Source of the DNA: JAENWH01 sp038248745
Lineage (GTDB): Bacteria; Bacillota; Clostridia; Peptostreptococcales; Anaerovoracaceae
Assembly: GCA_038248745.1 (NCBI GenBank)
Contig: JBBRXC010000026.1
Span: 1-16,271 of the forward strand
Length of the DNA stretch: 16,271 bases
Reading direction: 5' to 3'
In this document: positions 5,475 to 14,009 of the stretch, in pieces
Position numbering within the stretch: position 1 is the stretch's first letter
Layout of the letters: every line of letters begins with the position of its first letter
The notes under the pieces: model-generated
The model's database searches: none
What the model saw: only the letters and a program-made list of their open reading frames with translations
Told to the model about the DNA's origin: nothing
Program-made: the position numbers and the translations under genes

Positions 5475-8400
5475 ATGCCACAACCCGTAAAAGTAGGTAG
5501 AAGAACACGTATGAGCTACTCGAAAATTCATGAAGTAGCAGAAATGCCAAATTTAATCCAAATTCAAACAGAATCGTATGATTGGTTTATTAAAGAAGGA
5601 TTAAGAGAAGTATTTGAAGACGTTTCCCCAATTAAAGATTATGCCGGGAATTTAGTACTGGAGTTTATGGATTACTCTCTAAAAGATTCCCCCAAGTATG
5701 AACAGGAGGAATGTAAGGAACGAGATGTAACATACGCAGCTCCATTAAAAGTAAAGGTACGATTAGTCAATAAGGAAACTGGTGAAGTAAAAGAACAGGA
5801 AGTGTTCATGGGAGATTTTCCGCTCATGACCGAAAAAGGAACATTTATATATAATGGAGCCGAAAGAGTCGTAGTAACTCAGCTAGTACGTTCTCCAGGA
5901 CCCTATTACAATGTTGAAACAGATAAGTCCAACAATAAGCTTTACTCAACAACGATTATACCAAACAGAGGAGCATGGTTAGAATACGAAACGGACTCTA
6001 ATGAAATTATTTCAGTTAGAGTTGACCGTACTAGAAAACAACCGGCAACTACACTGATCAGAGCCTTAGGCATAGGAACAGATCAAGAAATTCTTGAAAT
6101 TTTCGGTGATGACCCAAGACTTAAAAAAACTTTAGAAAAAGACTCTACTGACAACTATGAAGATGGATTGAAGGAAATATATAAGAAGCTAAGACCAGGC
6201 GAACCACCAACTTTTGACAGCGCTAAGTCTTTGCTTGATTCCTTGTTTTTTGACCCGAAAAGGTACGATTTAGCCAAGGTAGGTAGATATAAATATAATA
6301 AAAAGTTGGGACTTTCCAACAGAATTGTTGGAGTTGTAGCTGCTGAAGACGTTTTTGATCCAAATACGGGAGAAGTATTGGTCGAAAAGGATAATAAAAT
6401 TAATAGAACGTTAGGTTTTGCTATTGAAAATGCTGGTGTTAAAAGTGTTTTAGCTTACAGCAAAACAGACGATGACCATATAACGAAAGTCATTGGGAAT
6501 AACTTTGTTGACATCTCAAATTTTGTGGATTTTGATGTAAAACCACTTAAGATTTCTTCAAAGGTTTATTACCCTGTACTGATGGAAATTTTAAAAGAGA
6601 ATACAGAAGCTGAGGCATTGAAAGAGGCCCTGGTTGCTAGAAAAACAGAATTATCCCCTAAGCATATTTTGATTGATGATGTGATTGCTTCTATGAGTTA
6701 CATATTAAATCTTAATTATGGCGTGGGAAATGTTGATGATATTGACCATCTTGGAAACAGAAGATTACGAACTGTTGGAGAGCTTCTTCAAAATCAGTTT
6801 AGAATTGGTCTTGCCAGAATGGAAAGAGTTGTAAAAGAAAGAATGACAATTCAGGATATTGAGGTCACTACGCCACAGGCACTGATGAATATTAGGCCTG
6901 TAACAGCGGCTATCAAAGAATTCTTTGGAAGTTCTCAGCTTTCTCAGTTTATGGATCAAACCAATCCGCTTGCGGAGCTTACGCATAAGAGAAGACTTTC
7001 CGCATTAGGTCCTGGAGGTCTTTCTAGAGAAAGAGCTGGATTTGAAGTTAGAGATGTTCATTATTCTCATTATGGCAGAATGTGCCCGATAGAGACGCCT
7101 GAAGGACCAAATATTGGACTGATTGGTTCTCTTACAACATACGGGAAAATTAATGAATACGGTTTCATTGAAACACCATATAGAAAAGTCAATGCGAAAT
7201 CAGGTGTGGTTTCCAATGAAATAGAATATTTAACCGCGGACGAAGAGGAAATGCTTATTATCGCTCAGGCAAATGAGCCTCTTGACTCAAACAATAAATT
7301 TGTGAACTTTAAGGTTGCATCCAGAGGAGCAGGTGGAGAAATTGACCTTGTGCCAAGAGACCTGATTGATTATATGGATGTATCGCCTAAACAGGTCGTG
7401 TCAGTTGCGACTGCCATGATTCCTTTCCTTGAAAATGATGATGCAAATAGAGCCCTGATGGGAGCAAACATGCAGCGTCAGGCAGTTCCGCTGATGATTA
7501 CAGATGCACCAATTGTTGGGACAGGTATGGAATATGGAGCAGCAAAGGATTCAGGGACTGTTTTACTTGCACTGAATGCAGGTACAGTTGACTTTGTGGA
7601 TGCAACAAAAATTGTCATCTTGAGAGATGACGGTAACGGCAAAGACAAATACACTTTACTAAAATTTAAGCGTTCAAATCAGGGGACATGTATCAATCAG
7701 AGACCTATTGTTGCACACGGCGAGCATATTGCTAAAGACGAAGTCATTGCAGATGGACCTTCAACGAACCTTGGAGAAATTGCTTTGGGAATAAATCTTC
7801 TTGTTGGGTTTATGACATGGGAAGGTTACAATTATGAGGATGCTATTATCCTCAACGAAAGACTGATTATGGAAGATTCATTGACTTCAATTCATATTGA
7901 AGAATACGAATCGGAAGCGAGAGATACAAAATTAGGCCCTGAAGAAATAACCAGAGACATTCCAAATGTAAGCGAAGAAGCCTTAAAAGATTTGGATGAA
8001 GAAGGAATTATTAGAATTGGTGCTGAGGTAAATGCTTCAGATATTTTGGTTGGAAAGGTGACCCCAAAAGGAGAAACTGAACTGACTGCTGAAGAAAGAC
8101 TTTTAAGAGCAATATTTGGAGAAAAGGCAAGAGAAGTTAGAGACACATCGCTGAAGGTTCCTCATGGAGAAACTGGAATCGTTGTGGATGTTAAAATTTT
8201 CTCGAGAGAAAATGGAGACGAACTTCCGCCAGGAGTTAATAAACTTGTCAGATGCTACATCGCTACAAAAAGAAAAATTAGCGTTGGAGATAAAATGGCT
8301 GGACGACATGGCAATAAGGGTGTTATCTCAAGAATATTACCAGAAGAAGATATGCCATTCTTAGAGAACGGACAGGCATTGCAAATCATGCTGAACCCTC

Positions 8401-9191
8401 TTGGCGTGCCATCTCGTATGAATGTTGGACAGGTGCTTGAGGTTCATCTTGGGCTCGCCTCAAAATATAAAGATTGGTATATAGCTACCCCAGTATTTGA
8501 TGGTGCAAATGAAAAAGACATCATAAAATTACTGGCAGAGTGTGGTTACCCTGAAAGCGGTAAACTACAACTTAGAGATGGAAGATCAGGCGAGTATTTT
8601 GACAATCCCGTAACAGTAGGCTATATGTACATGCTTAAATTGCATCATTTGGTTGATGATAAGATCCATGCAAGAAGTACGGGTCCTTACTCTCTAGTAA
8701 CGCAGCAGCCTCTTGGCGGTAAAGCACAGTTTGGCGGACAGCGTTTTGGAGAAATGGAAGTATGGGCACTTGAAGCTTATGGCGCAGCGTACACATTACA
8801 GGAAATACTTACAGTAAAATCTGATGATGTGATTGGCCGTGTAAAGACATATGAAGCAATCGTTAAGGGAGAAAATATTCCTGAGCCAGGCATTCCAGAG
8901 TCATTCAAGGTACTTATAAAGGAAATGCAGAGTCTGGGTCTTGATGTTAAGGTATTGACGGAAGACAATCAGGAAATTGAAATAAAAGAAACTATTGATT
9001 TAGAGGGCATCGCAAGCATAGAAAATATTGCGGACCTGGATTTGGAAGCTGAATTTGCCATTGAAGAAGAACTTCTTGGGGAAAATGGCTTTATGGAAGA
9101 GGGATTAGAGGGCGAAGATCTCTTAGAAGACGATGAAAAAGATGGATTTACCGAAGCCTTAGAAAAAGCAGATTTAACTGAAGAAGTATAA
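5475..9191 (+). CDS. rpoB: DNA-directed RNA polymerase subunit beta
   Basis: The beta subunit forms one pincer of RNA polymerase and part of the catalytic centre. The 1238-residue product starts at ATG 5475, 8 nt after AAGGAG (5461-5466); an ATG at 5469 is too close to that site. The rifampicin pocket is FFGSSQLSQFMDQTNP...THKRRLSALGPGGL, with Asp494, His504 and Ser509 at the positions of E. coli 516, 526 and 531, all wild type. The catalytic-region motif MAGRHGNKG lies at 941-949. After the conserved C-terminal segment SFKVLIKEMQSLGLDVKVL, an acidic tail runs from about 1165 to 1238, making the subunit some 45 residues longer than the Bacillus one as I recall it. rpoC follows after 18 nt. 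Confidence 0.99.
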   Translation: MPQPVKVGRRTRMSYSKIHEVAEMPNLIQIQTESYDWFIKEGLREVFEDVSPIKDYAGNLVLEFMDYSLKDSPKYEQEECKERDVTYAAPLKVKVRLVNKETGEVKEQEVFMGDFPLMTEKGTFIYNGAERVVVTQLVRSPGPYYNVETDKSNNKLYSTTIIPNRGAWLEYETDSNEIISVRVDRTRKQPATTLIRALGIGTDQEILEIFGDDPRLKKTLEKDSTDNYEDGLKEIYKKLRPGEPPTFDSAKSLLDSLFFDPKRYDLAKVGRYKYNKKLGLSNRIVGVVAAEDVFDPNTGEVLVEKDNKINRTLGFAIENAGVKSVLAYSKTDDDHITKVIGNNFVDISNFVDFDVKPLKISSKVYYPVLMEILKENTEAEALKEALVARKTELSPKHILIDDVIASMSYILNLNYGVGNVDDIDHLGNRRLRTVGELLQNQFRIGLARMERVVKERMTIQDIEVTTPQALMNIRPVTAAIKEFFGSSQLSQFMDQTNPLAELTHKRRLSALGPGGLSRERAGFEVRDVHYSHYGRMCPIETPEGPNIGLIGSLTTYGKINEYGFIETPYRKVNAKSGVVSNEIEYLTADEEEMLIIAQANEPLDSNNKFVNFKVASRGAGGEIDLVPRDLIDYMDVSPKQVVSVATAMIPFLENDDANRALMGANMQRQAVPLMITDAPIVGTGMEYGAAKDSGTVLLALNAGTVDFVDATKIVILRDDGNGKDKYTLLKFKRSNQGTCINQRPIVAHGEHIAKDEVIADGPSTNLGEIALGINLLVGFMTWEGYNYEDAIILNERLIMEDSLTSIHIEEYESEARDTKLGPEEITRDIPNVSEEALKDLDEEGIIRIGAEVNASDILVGKVTPKGETELTAEERLLRAIFGEKAREVRDTSLKVPHGETGIVVDVKIFSRENGDELPPGVNKLVRCYIATKRKISVGDKMAGRHGNKGVISRILPEEDMPFLENGQALQIMLNPLGVPSRMNVGQVLEVHLGLASKYKDWYIATPVFDGANEKDIIKLLAECGYPESGKLQLRDGRSGEYFDNPVTVGYMYMLKLHHLVDDKIHARSTGPYSLVTQQPLGGKAQFGGQRFGEMEVWALEAYGAAYTLQEILTVKSDDVIGRVKTYEAIVKGENIPEPGIPESFKVLIKEMQSLGLDVKVLTEDNQEIEIKETIDLEGIASIENIADLDLEAEFAIEEELLGENGFMEEGLEGEDLLEDDEKDGFTEALEKADLTEEV

Positions 9192-9209
9192 GAAAGGGGG
9201 AGGCGCTCA

Positions 9210-12200
9210 TTGAACGAGAATATAAAAAATAATAATAATTATGAGATGAACAACTTCGAATCGTTACAGATTAGTTTGGCTTCAACAGAGAAAATATTAA
9301 GTTGGTCTCATGGAGAGGTTAAAAAACCTGAAACTATAAATTATCGAACGCTAAAACCAGAAAAAGACGGTTTGTTCTGTGAAAAAATATTTGGACCAAC
9401 TAAAGACTGGGAATGTCATTGTGGGAAATATAAGAGAATTAGATATAAAGGAATAGTTTGTGACCGTTGCGGCGTTGAAATTACTAAAGCAAAGGTTAGA
9501 AGAGAAAGAATGGGGCACATTCAGCTTGCAGCACCAGTTTCTCACATCTGGTATTTCAAAGGTATCCCGAGTAGAATTGGGTTGGTTCTTGATATGTCTC
9601 CAAGAAATCTGGAGAAGGTATTGTATTTTGCAGCTTATATTGTCACTGATCCTGGGGAAACTAGCTTTGGATATAAGGAAATTTTGACAGAACAGCAGTA
9701 TCGAGAAGCAAAGCAGATGTACGGCGCAAAATTCAAGGCAGCCATGGGCGCAGAAGCAATTAGAGACTTACTGTCGCAAATAGATTTGGTTGCCCTTTCA
9801 GATGATCTTAGAGCAAAACTGAAGGAAGCCAGCGGGCAGAAAAAGATTAGAATAGTAAGAAGGCTTGAAGTCATTGAAGCACTAAGACTCTCTGGGAATA
9901 AACCGCAATGGATGATTTTAGAAGTGATACCGGTTATTCCTCCAGATTTAAGGCCAATGGTTCAACTGGATGGCGGCAGATTTGCCACATCTGATTTGAA
10001 TGACTTATATAGAAGAGTCATCAATAGGAATAACAGACTGAACAGATTGCTGGAGCTTGGTGCGCCGGACATTATCGTCAGAAATGAAAAGAGAATGCTT
10101 CAGGAGGCAGTAGATGCCTTGATCGATAATGGAAGAAGAGGAAGACCGGTAACTGGTCCGGGTTCCAGACCGTTAAAATCCCTTTCAGACATGCTAAAGG
10201 GTAAACAGGGTCGATTCAGACAGAACCTTTTAGGTAAGCGTGTGGATTATTCCGGACGTTCGGTTATCGTTGTTGGACCTGAACTGAAGTTTTACCAGTG
10301 TGGTCTTCCAAAGAAGATGGCACTTGAACTGTTCAAACCATTTATTATGAAGCTTCTTGTTGAAAACGGAAGTGCACATAACATAAAAAGTGCCAAGAGA
10401 ATGGTAGAAAAGGTTCGCCCGGAAGTTTGGGATGTTCTTGATGAAGTCATCAAGGAGCACCCGGTTCTACTTAACCGTGCGCCGACGCTGCATAGACTTG
10501 GCATACAGGCATTTGAACCAGTACTTGTAGAAGGAAAAGCAATTAAACTTCATCCATTGGTATGTACTGCCTACAATGCCGACTTTGATGGAGATCAGAT
10601 GGCGGTACATTTACCGCTTTCGGTTGAAGCGCAGGCTGAGGCCAGATTTCTTATGCTTTCCGTTAATAATATCTTAGCGCCAAAAGATGGATCACCTATC
10701 ACAACGCCTACACAGGATATGATTTTAGGTAGTTATTACTTAACGCATTTGGGCTCGGAAAATAGAGATACGGATGCGGATAAGGGCGACGGAAAAGTGT
10801 TTACCAATATTGATGAGATGATTATGGCTTATCAGACAAAGACGGTAGGACTTCATGCAAAAGTGAAGGTAAGAAGATATATTGATGGAGATATACGGGG
10901 AAAACTTGTAGAATCAACTGTAGGAAGATTTATTTTCAACCAGGAGATTCCTCAAGACCTAGGTTACGTTGATAGAAATGTAGATAAGTATGGGCTGGAA
11001 ATAGACTTTCTATGTGACAAAAAAAGGTTGACAAATATTATAGACAGATGTTACAGAGTGCATGGAAATACTGGAACGGCAGTAATGCTGGACTATATAA
11101 AAGCAACAGGTTTCCACTATTCAACAATATCGGCTATAACAATAAGCATATCAGATATGGAAATTCCGAAAGAGAAGCAAGCAATTCTTGATGCATCTGA
11201 GATTCAGGTTGAAAAGTATGAAAAAGCCTTTAGAGCGGGGTTGGTATCAAATGCTGAAAGATATGAAAAAGTTATCGGAATCTGGAACAAGACAACTGAA
11301 GATGTAGCAGATGCATTGATGGCTTCACTTGGAACATTGAATAACCTTTATATAATGGCTCATTCAGGTGCCAGAGGAAGTAAGAATCAGATCAGACAAA
11401 TCGGTGGTATGCGTGGACTGATGGCCAACGCTTCCGGTAAGACAATCGAAATTCCTATCAAGGCAAATTTCCGTGAAGGATTATCAGTTTTAGAGTACTT
11501 TATATCCACAAACGGCGCTAGAAAAGGTCTTGCTGATACAGCACTAAGAACAGCTGACTCAGGATACTTGACAAGAAGACTGGTTGACGTTTCTCATAAC
11601 GTCATCGTAAGAGAAGTGGATTGTGGCACGGATGAAGGAATTGAAGTAAAAGCTTTTGCAGATGGCAAAGAAGTTATTGAGCCGTTAAAGCTTCGTATTA
11701 TTGGTAGAATTTCGCTGACTGATATTTTTGAACCTAAAACGGGAGAGGTTATCACTGAGCAGAATCGGGAAATAACTGAAGCGATGGCAGACAAAATAGA
11801 GGCCGCAGGAATAGAATCTGTAGCGATTAGATCCGTCATGACATGTCACAGCTTAGCTGGAATATGTGCAAAATGTTACGGAAGGAATCTTGCCACCGGG
11901 GAGACGGTAAATATTGGGGAAGCAGTTGGTATTACAGCCGCTCAGTCAATTGGAGAACCGGGGACACAGCTTACAATGCGTACGTTCCATACAGGCGGTG
12001 TGGCAGGAAGCGATATTACCCATGGTCTACCTAGAGTTGAGGAGCTTTTTGAAGCAAGAAAACCAAAGGGACTTGCAGAAATTTGCGAGCTGGATGGCAC
12101 AGTAGTATCCATTGAAACCAGAAAAGATAATAAAACTGAGGTTAAAATCAGAGGCGAGGAAGAAACGGTTTATGTCATTCCTTACGGCGCAAGACTTAGT

Positions 12201-12872
12201 GTCAAAGAAGGAGATTATCTTCTTGCGGGCGGCCAGATTACTTTTGGACCACTGAACCCTCATGACATATTGAGACTAAATGGCATAGAAGGTGTTTACC
12301 AGTATCTTCTGAAAGAAGTACAACGTGTTTACAAGCAACAGGGTGTTGACATCAATGACAAGCATGTGGAAGTAATCGTTAGTCAGATGCTTTCCAAGAT
12401 AAGAATTGAAGAAGCGGGAGACACAAGCCTTCTACCTGGTTCGCTTTACAGCAAGATAGAACTTGAAGAGGCAAATGAGATTATAACGGCAGCAGGTGGT
12501 GAACCGGCAATAGGCAGAAGAGTATTGCTTGGTATTACAAAGGCATCGCTAGCGACCAACTCATTCCTGTCAGCTGCTTCCTTCCAGGAAACAACAAGAG
12601 TTCTGACGGATGCAGCCATCAAGGGCAAAAATGATAAACTACTTGGCTTAAAAGAGAATGTTATTATTGGTAAGCTTATTCCGGCAGGAACTGGCATGAA
12701 ACGATATAAAAACATTAAACTTGATTATGGCGTTAACACTGAATATATGGAATCCTTCAATGCTAAACCTGAAGAAGAGTTTGAGGAAGAGTATGTAAGG
12801 GAAGTGGAAACACCTGTCATTGTAGAGGTTGAAGAAGAAGTAATAATATCAGAAATCATAGAAGTTGAGTAG
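9210..12872 (+). CDS. rpoC: DNA-directed RNA polymerase subunit beta'
   Basis: The beta' subunit holds the RNA polymerase active site. The 1220-residue product shows the N-terminal zinc finger (Cys69, Cys71, Cys84, Cys87), the catalytic loop NADFDGDQMAVH with Mg-binding Asp458, Asp460 and Asp462, the trigger-loop region with GEPGTQLTMRTFHTGG, and the second zinc site (DCGTDEG and CHSLAGICAKC). I start at TTG 9210 because the strong ribosome binding site AAGGGGGAGG (9194-9203) is 6 nt upstream. This gives a short Asn-rich N-terminus; ATG 9246 is possible but has no such site. The C-terminus from about 1188 is a Glu/Val/Ile-rich tail. The gene is co-transcribed with rpoB, and the rpsL promoter starts 8 nt after its stop. 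Confidence 0.99.
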   Translation: MNENIKNNNNYEMNNFESLQISLASTEKILSWSHGEVKKPETINYRTLKPEKDGLFCEKIFGPTKDWECHCGKYKRIRYKGIVCDRCGVEITKAKVRRERMGHIQLAAPVSHIWYFKGIPSRIGLVLDMSPRNLEKVLYFAAYIVTDPGETSFGYKEILTEQQYREAKQMYGAKFKAAMGAEAIRDLLSQIDLVALSDDLRAKLKEASGQKKIRIVRRLEVIEALRLSGNKPQWMILEVIPVIPPDLRPMVQLDGGRFATSDLNDLYRRVINRNNRLNRLLELGAPDIIVRNEKRMLQEAVDALIDNGRRGRPVTGPGSRPLKSLSDMLKGKQGRFRQNLLGKRVDYSGRSVIVVGPELKFYQCGLPKKMALELFKPFIMKLLVENGSAHNIKSAKRMVEKVRPEVWDVLDEVIKEHPVLLNRAPTLHRLGIQAFEPVLVEGKAIKLHPLVCTAYNADFDGDQMAVHLPLSVEAQAEARFLMLSVNNILAPKDGSPITTPTQDMILGSYYLTHLGSENRDTDADKGDGKVFTNIDEMIMAYQTKTVGLHAKVKVRRYIDGDIRGKLVESTVGRFIFNQEIPQDLGYVDRNVDKYGLEIDFLCDKKRLTNIIDRCYRVHGNTGTAVMLDYIKATGFHYSTISAITISISDMEIPKEKQAILDASEIQVEKYEKAFRAGLVSNAERYEKVIGIWNKTTEDVADALMASLGTLNNLYIMAHSGARGSKNQIRQIGGMRGLMANASGKTIEIPIKANFREGLSVLEYFISTNGARKGLADTALRTADSGYLTRRLVDVSHNVIVREVDCGTDEGIEVKAFADGKEVIEPLKLRIIGRISLTDIFEPKTGEVITEQNREITEAMADKIEAAGIESVAIRSVMTCHSLAGICAKCYGRNLATGETVNIGEAVGITAAQSIGEPGTQLTMRTFHTGGVAGSDITHGLPRVEELFEARKPKGLAEICELDGTVVSIETRKDNKTEVKIRGEEETVYVIPYGARLSVKEGDYLLAGGQITFGPLNPHDILRLNGIEGVYQYLLKEVQRVYKQQGVDINDKHVEVIVSQMLSKIRIEEAGDTSLLPGSLYSKIELEEANEIITAAGGEPAIGRRVLLGITKASLATNSFLSAASFQETTRVLTDAAIKGKNDKLLGLKENVIIGKLIPAGTGMKRYKNIKLDYGVNTEYMESFNAKPEEEFEEEYVREVETPVIVEVEEEVIISEIIEVE

Positions 12873-12879
12873 AAATTAG

Positions 12880-12908
12880 TTGACTTTGATAGCGTTTTAT
12901 GGTATGAT
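12880..12908 (+). promoter_or_regulatory. SigA-type promoter for the str operon (rpsL-rpsG-fusA-tuf)
   Basis: TTGACT (12880-12885), a 17-nt spacer and TATGAT (12903-12908), each hexamer one mismatch from consensus. The hexamers and spacing are the same as in the rpmG promoter at 1819-1847. It lies 7 nt after the rpoC stop codon. The predicted leader of about 60 nt holds a small AAGC/GCTT inverted repeat and ends in AAAGGAG before rpsL. I see no terminator between rpoC and this promoter, so readthrough from rpoBC is also possible. Confidence 0.78.
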
Positions 12909-12975
12909 TTTCGTTGGTTTTAAGCGTAATTTGCTTGAAATATATTTACTAAATAACTGAAGAAAGGAGAAAATA

Positions 12976-13392
12976 ATGCCTACTATTAATCAATTAGTAC
13001 GTGACGGCAGAACAAGAATCGTTAAGAAGTCAACAGCACCAGCATTGTTAAAAGGATTAAACTCGATTAAGAGAGTATCTACTGACATTGCAGCACCTCA
13101 AAAAAGAGGAGTTTGTACTTCTGTAAAAACAGTTACACCTAAGAAGCCAAATTCAGCTCTTAGAAAAGTAGCTAGAGTACGTTTAACGAATGGTATCGAA
13201 GTAACAGCATATATCCCGGGAATTGGTCACAATTTACAGGAGCATAGTGTTGTACTGATCAGAGGCGGGAGAATAAAAGACCTTCCAGGAGTAAGATATC
13301 ACATAGTTAGAGGTACACTTGATACTGCAGGTGTTGCGAACAGAAAACAATCTCGTTCAAAATATGGAGCGAAGAGAGCTAAGAAGAAATAA
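12976..13392 (+). CDS. rpsL: 30S ribosomal protein S12
   Basis: S12 sits at the decoding centre of the small subunit and controls accuracy. The 138-residue product has the Gram-positive length: after KKSTAPALLKG it carries the extra dozen or so residues that enterobacterial S12 lacks, before PQKRGVC. The streptomycin-related loops TPKKPNSALRK and RGGRIKDLPGVRYH are intact, with both key lysines present, so no classical resistance substitution is seen. The Asp of KDLPG is the site methylthiolated by RimO in some bacteria. The ATG follows AAAGGAG by about 6 nt. It is the first gene of the str operon, and rpsG follows after a structured 102-nt spacer. Confidence 0.98.
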   Translation: MPTINQLVRDGRTRIVKKSTAPALLKGLNSIKRVSTDIAAPQKRGVCTSVKTVTPKKPNSALRKVARVRLTNGIEVTAYIPGIGHNLQEHSVVLIRGGRIKDLPGVRYHIVRGTLDTAGVANRKQSRSKYGAKRAKKK

Positions 13393-13401
13393 TTAAAAGA
13401 A

Positions 13402-13473
13402 ATCGGGATAATCAGGCCCTTGATATATATATCATGAGCGCCGCGGCAATCATTCAGGTTGTCGAGTACCGAT
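13402..13473 (+). other. Predicted structured RNA in the rpsL-rpsG spacer
   Basis: ATCGG (13402-13406) pairs with CCGAT (13469-13473) and encloses two hairpins: the perfect palindrome TGATATATATATCA (13421-13434) and GGCAATC (13445-13451) with GGTTGTC (13457-13463), 7 pairs over a 5-nt ATTCA loop. A GCCGCGGC palindrome (13440-13447) offers an alternative. The rpsG ribosome binding site begins 6 nt after the outer helix. In E. coli, S7 represses translation by binding the S12-S7 spacer, so an analogous role is possible but unproven here. Confidence 0.45.
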
Positions 13474-13494
13474 CCTAACAAGGAGGGAAGAGAA

Positions 13495-13965
13495 GTGCCA
13501 AGAAAAGGAAATGTACCTAAGAGAGACGTACTTCCGGATCCGGTTTACGGAAGCATTGTTGTTGCAAAACTAATTAACAGCATCATGCTTGACGGAAAAA
13601 AGGGTGTAGCCCAGGCTATTGTTTATGATGCATTTGACATTATCAACAAGCAGACAGGTGAATCACCACTGGAAGTATTTGAAAAAGCAATCAGTAACAT
13701 CATGCCAGTGCTAGAAGTTAAAGCTAGACGTGTGGGTGGCGCAAATTACCAGGTTCCGATGGAAGTCAGAACTGAAAGACGACAAACATTAGGTTTGAGA
13801 TGGCTTACAAAGTACACCAGACTTAGAGGTGAAAAGACAATGTCAGAAAGACTGGCGAAAGAACTGATGGATGCATCAAATTCAACTGGAGCATCCGTTA
13901 AAAAGAAGGAAGATACTCATAAAATGGCTGATGCTAATAAAGCATTTGCACATTATAGATGGTAA
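13495..13965 (+). CDS. rpsG: 30S ribosomal protein S7
   Basis: S7 is a primary 16S rRNA-binding protein that organises the 3' major domain (head) of the small subunit and contacts E-site tRNA. I start at GTG 13495 because the ribosome binding site AAGGAGGG (13480-13487) lies 7 nt before it, and the product MPRKGNVPKRDVLPDP then has the standard 156 residues. An in-frame TTG at 13459 would place that site inside the gene and add 12 residues absent from the family. Motifs include DPVYGSIVVAKLINSIMLDGKK and GGANYQVPMEVRTERRQTLG. The C-terminal segment ANKAFAHYRW is typical. fusA begins 44 nt downstream. Confidence 0.97.
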   Translation: MPRKGNVPKRDVLPDPVYGSIVVAKLINSIMLDGKKGVAQAIVYDAFDIINKQTGESPLEVFEKAISNIMPVLEVKARRVGGANYQVPMEVRTERRQTLGLRWLTKYTRLRGEKTMSERLAKELMDASNSTGASVKKKEDTHKMADANKAFAHYRW

Positions 13966-14009
13966 GGGACTTCAAACTCATTATTAAGAGTAGAAGGGAG
14001 GATATGTAG

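Noticed and set aside
6921..7023. Rifampicin-resistance substitutions in RpoB
   Set aside because: The positions equivalent to E. coli 516, 526 and 531 are Asp, His and Ser, the sensitive wild-type residues.
13459..13494. Upstream TTG start for rpsG
   Set aside because: It would place the AAGGAGGG ribosome binding site inside the coding region and lengthen S7 beyond its standard 156 residues.
13393..13494. CRISPR, transposon ends or attachment sites anywhere in the window, including the AT palindrome at 13421
   Set aside because: No spaced direct repeats, transposase genes or target-site duplications were seen. The palindrome is better explained as an RNA hairpin in a spacer.
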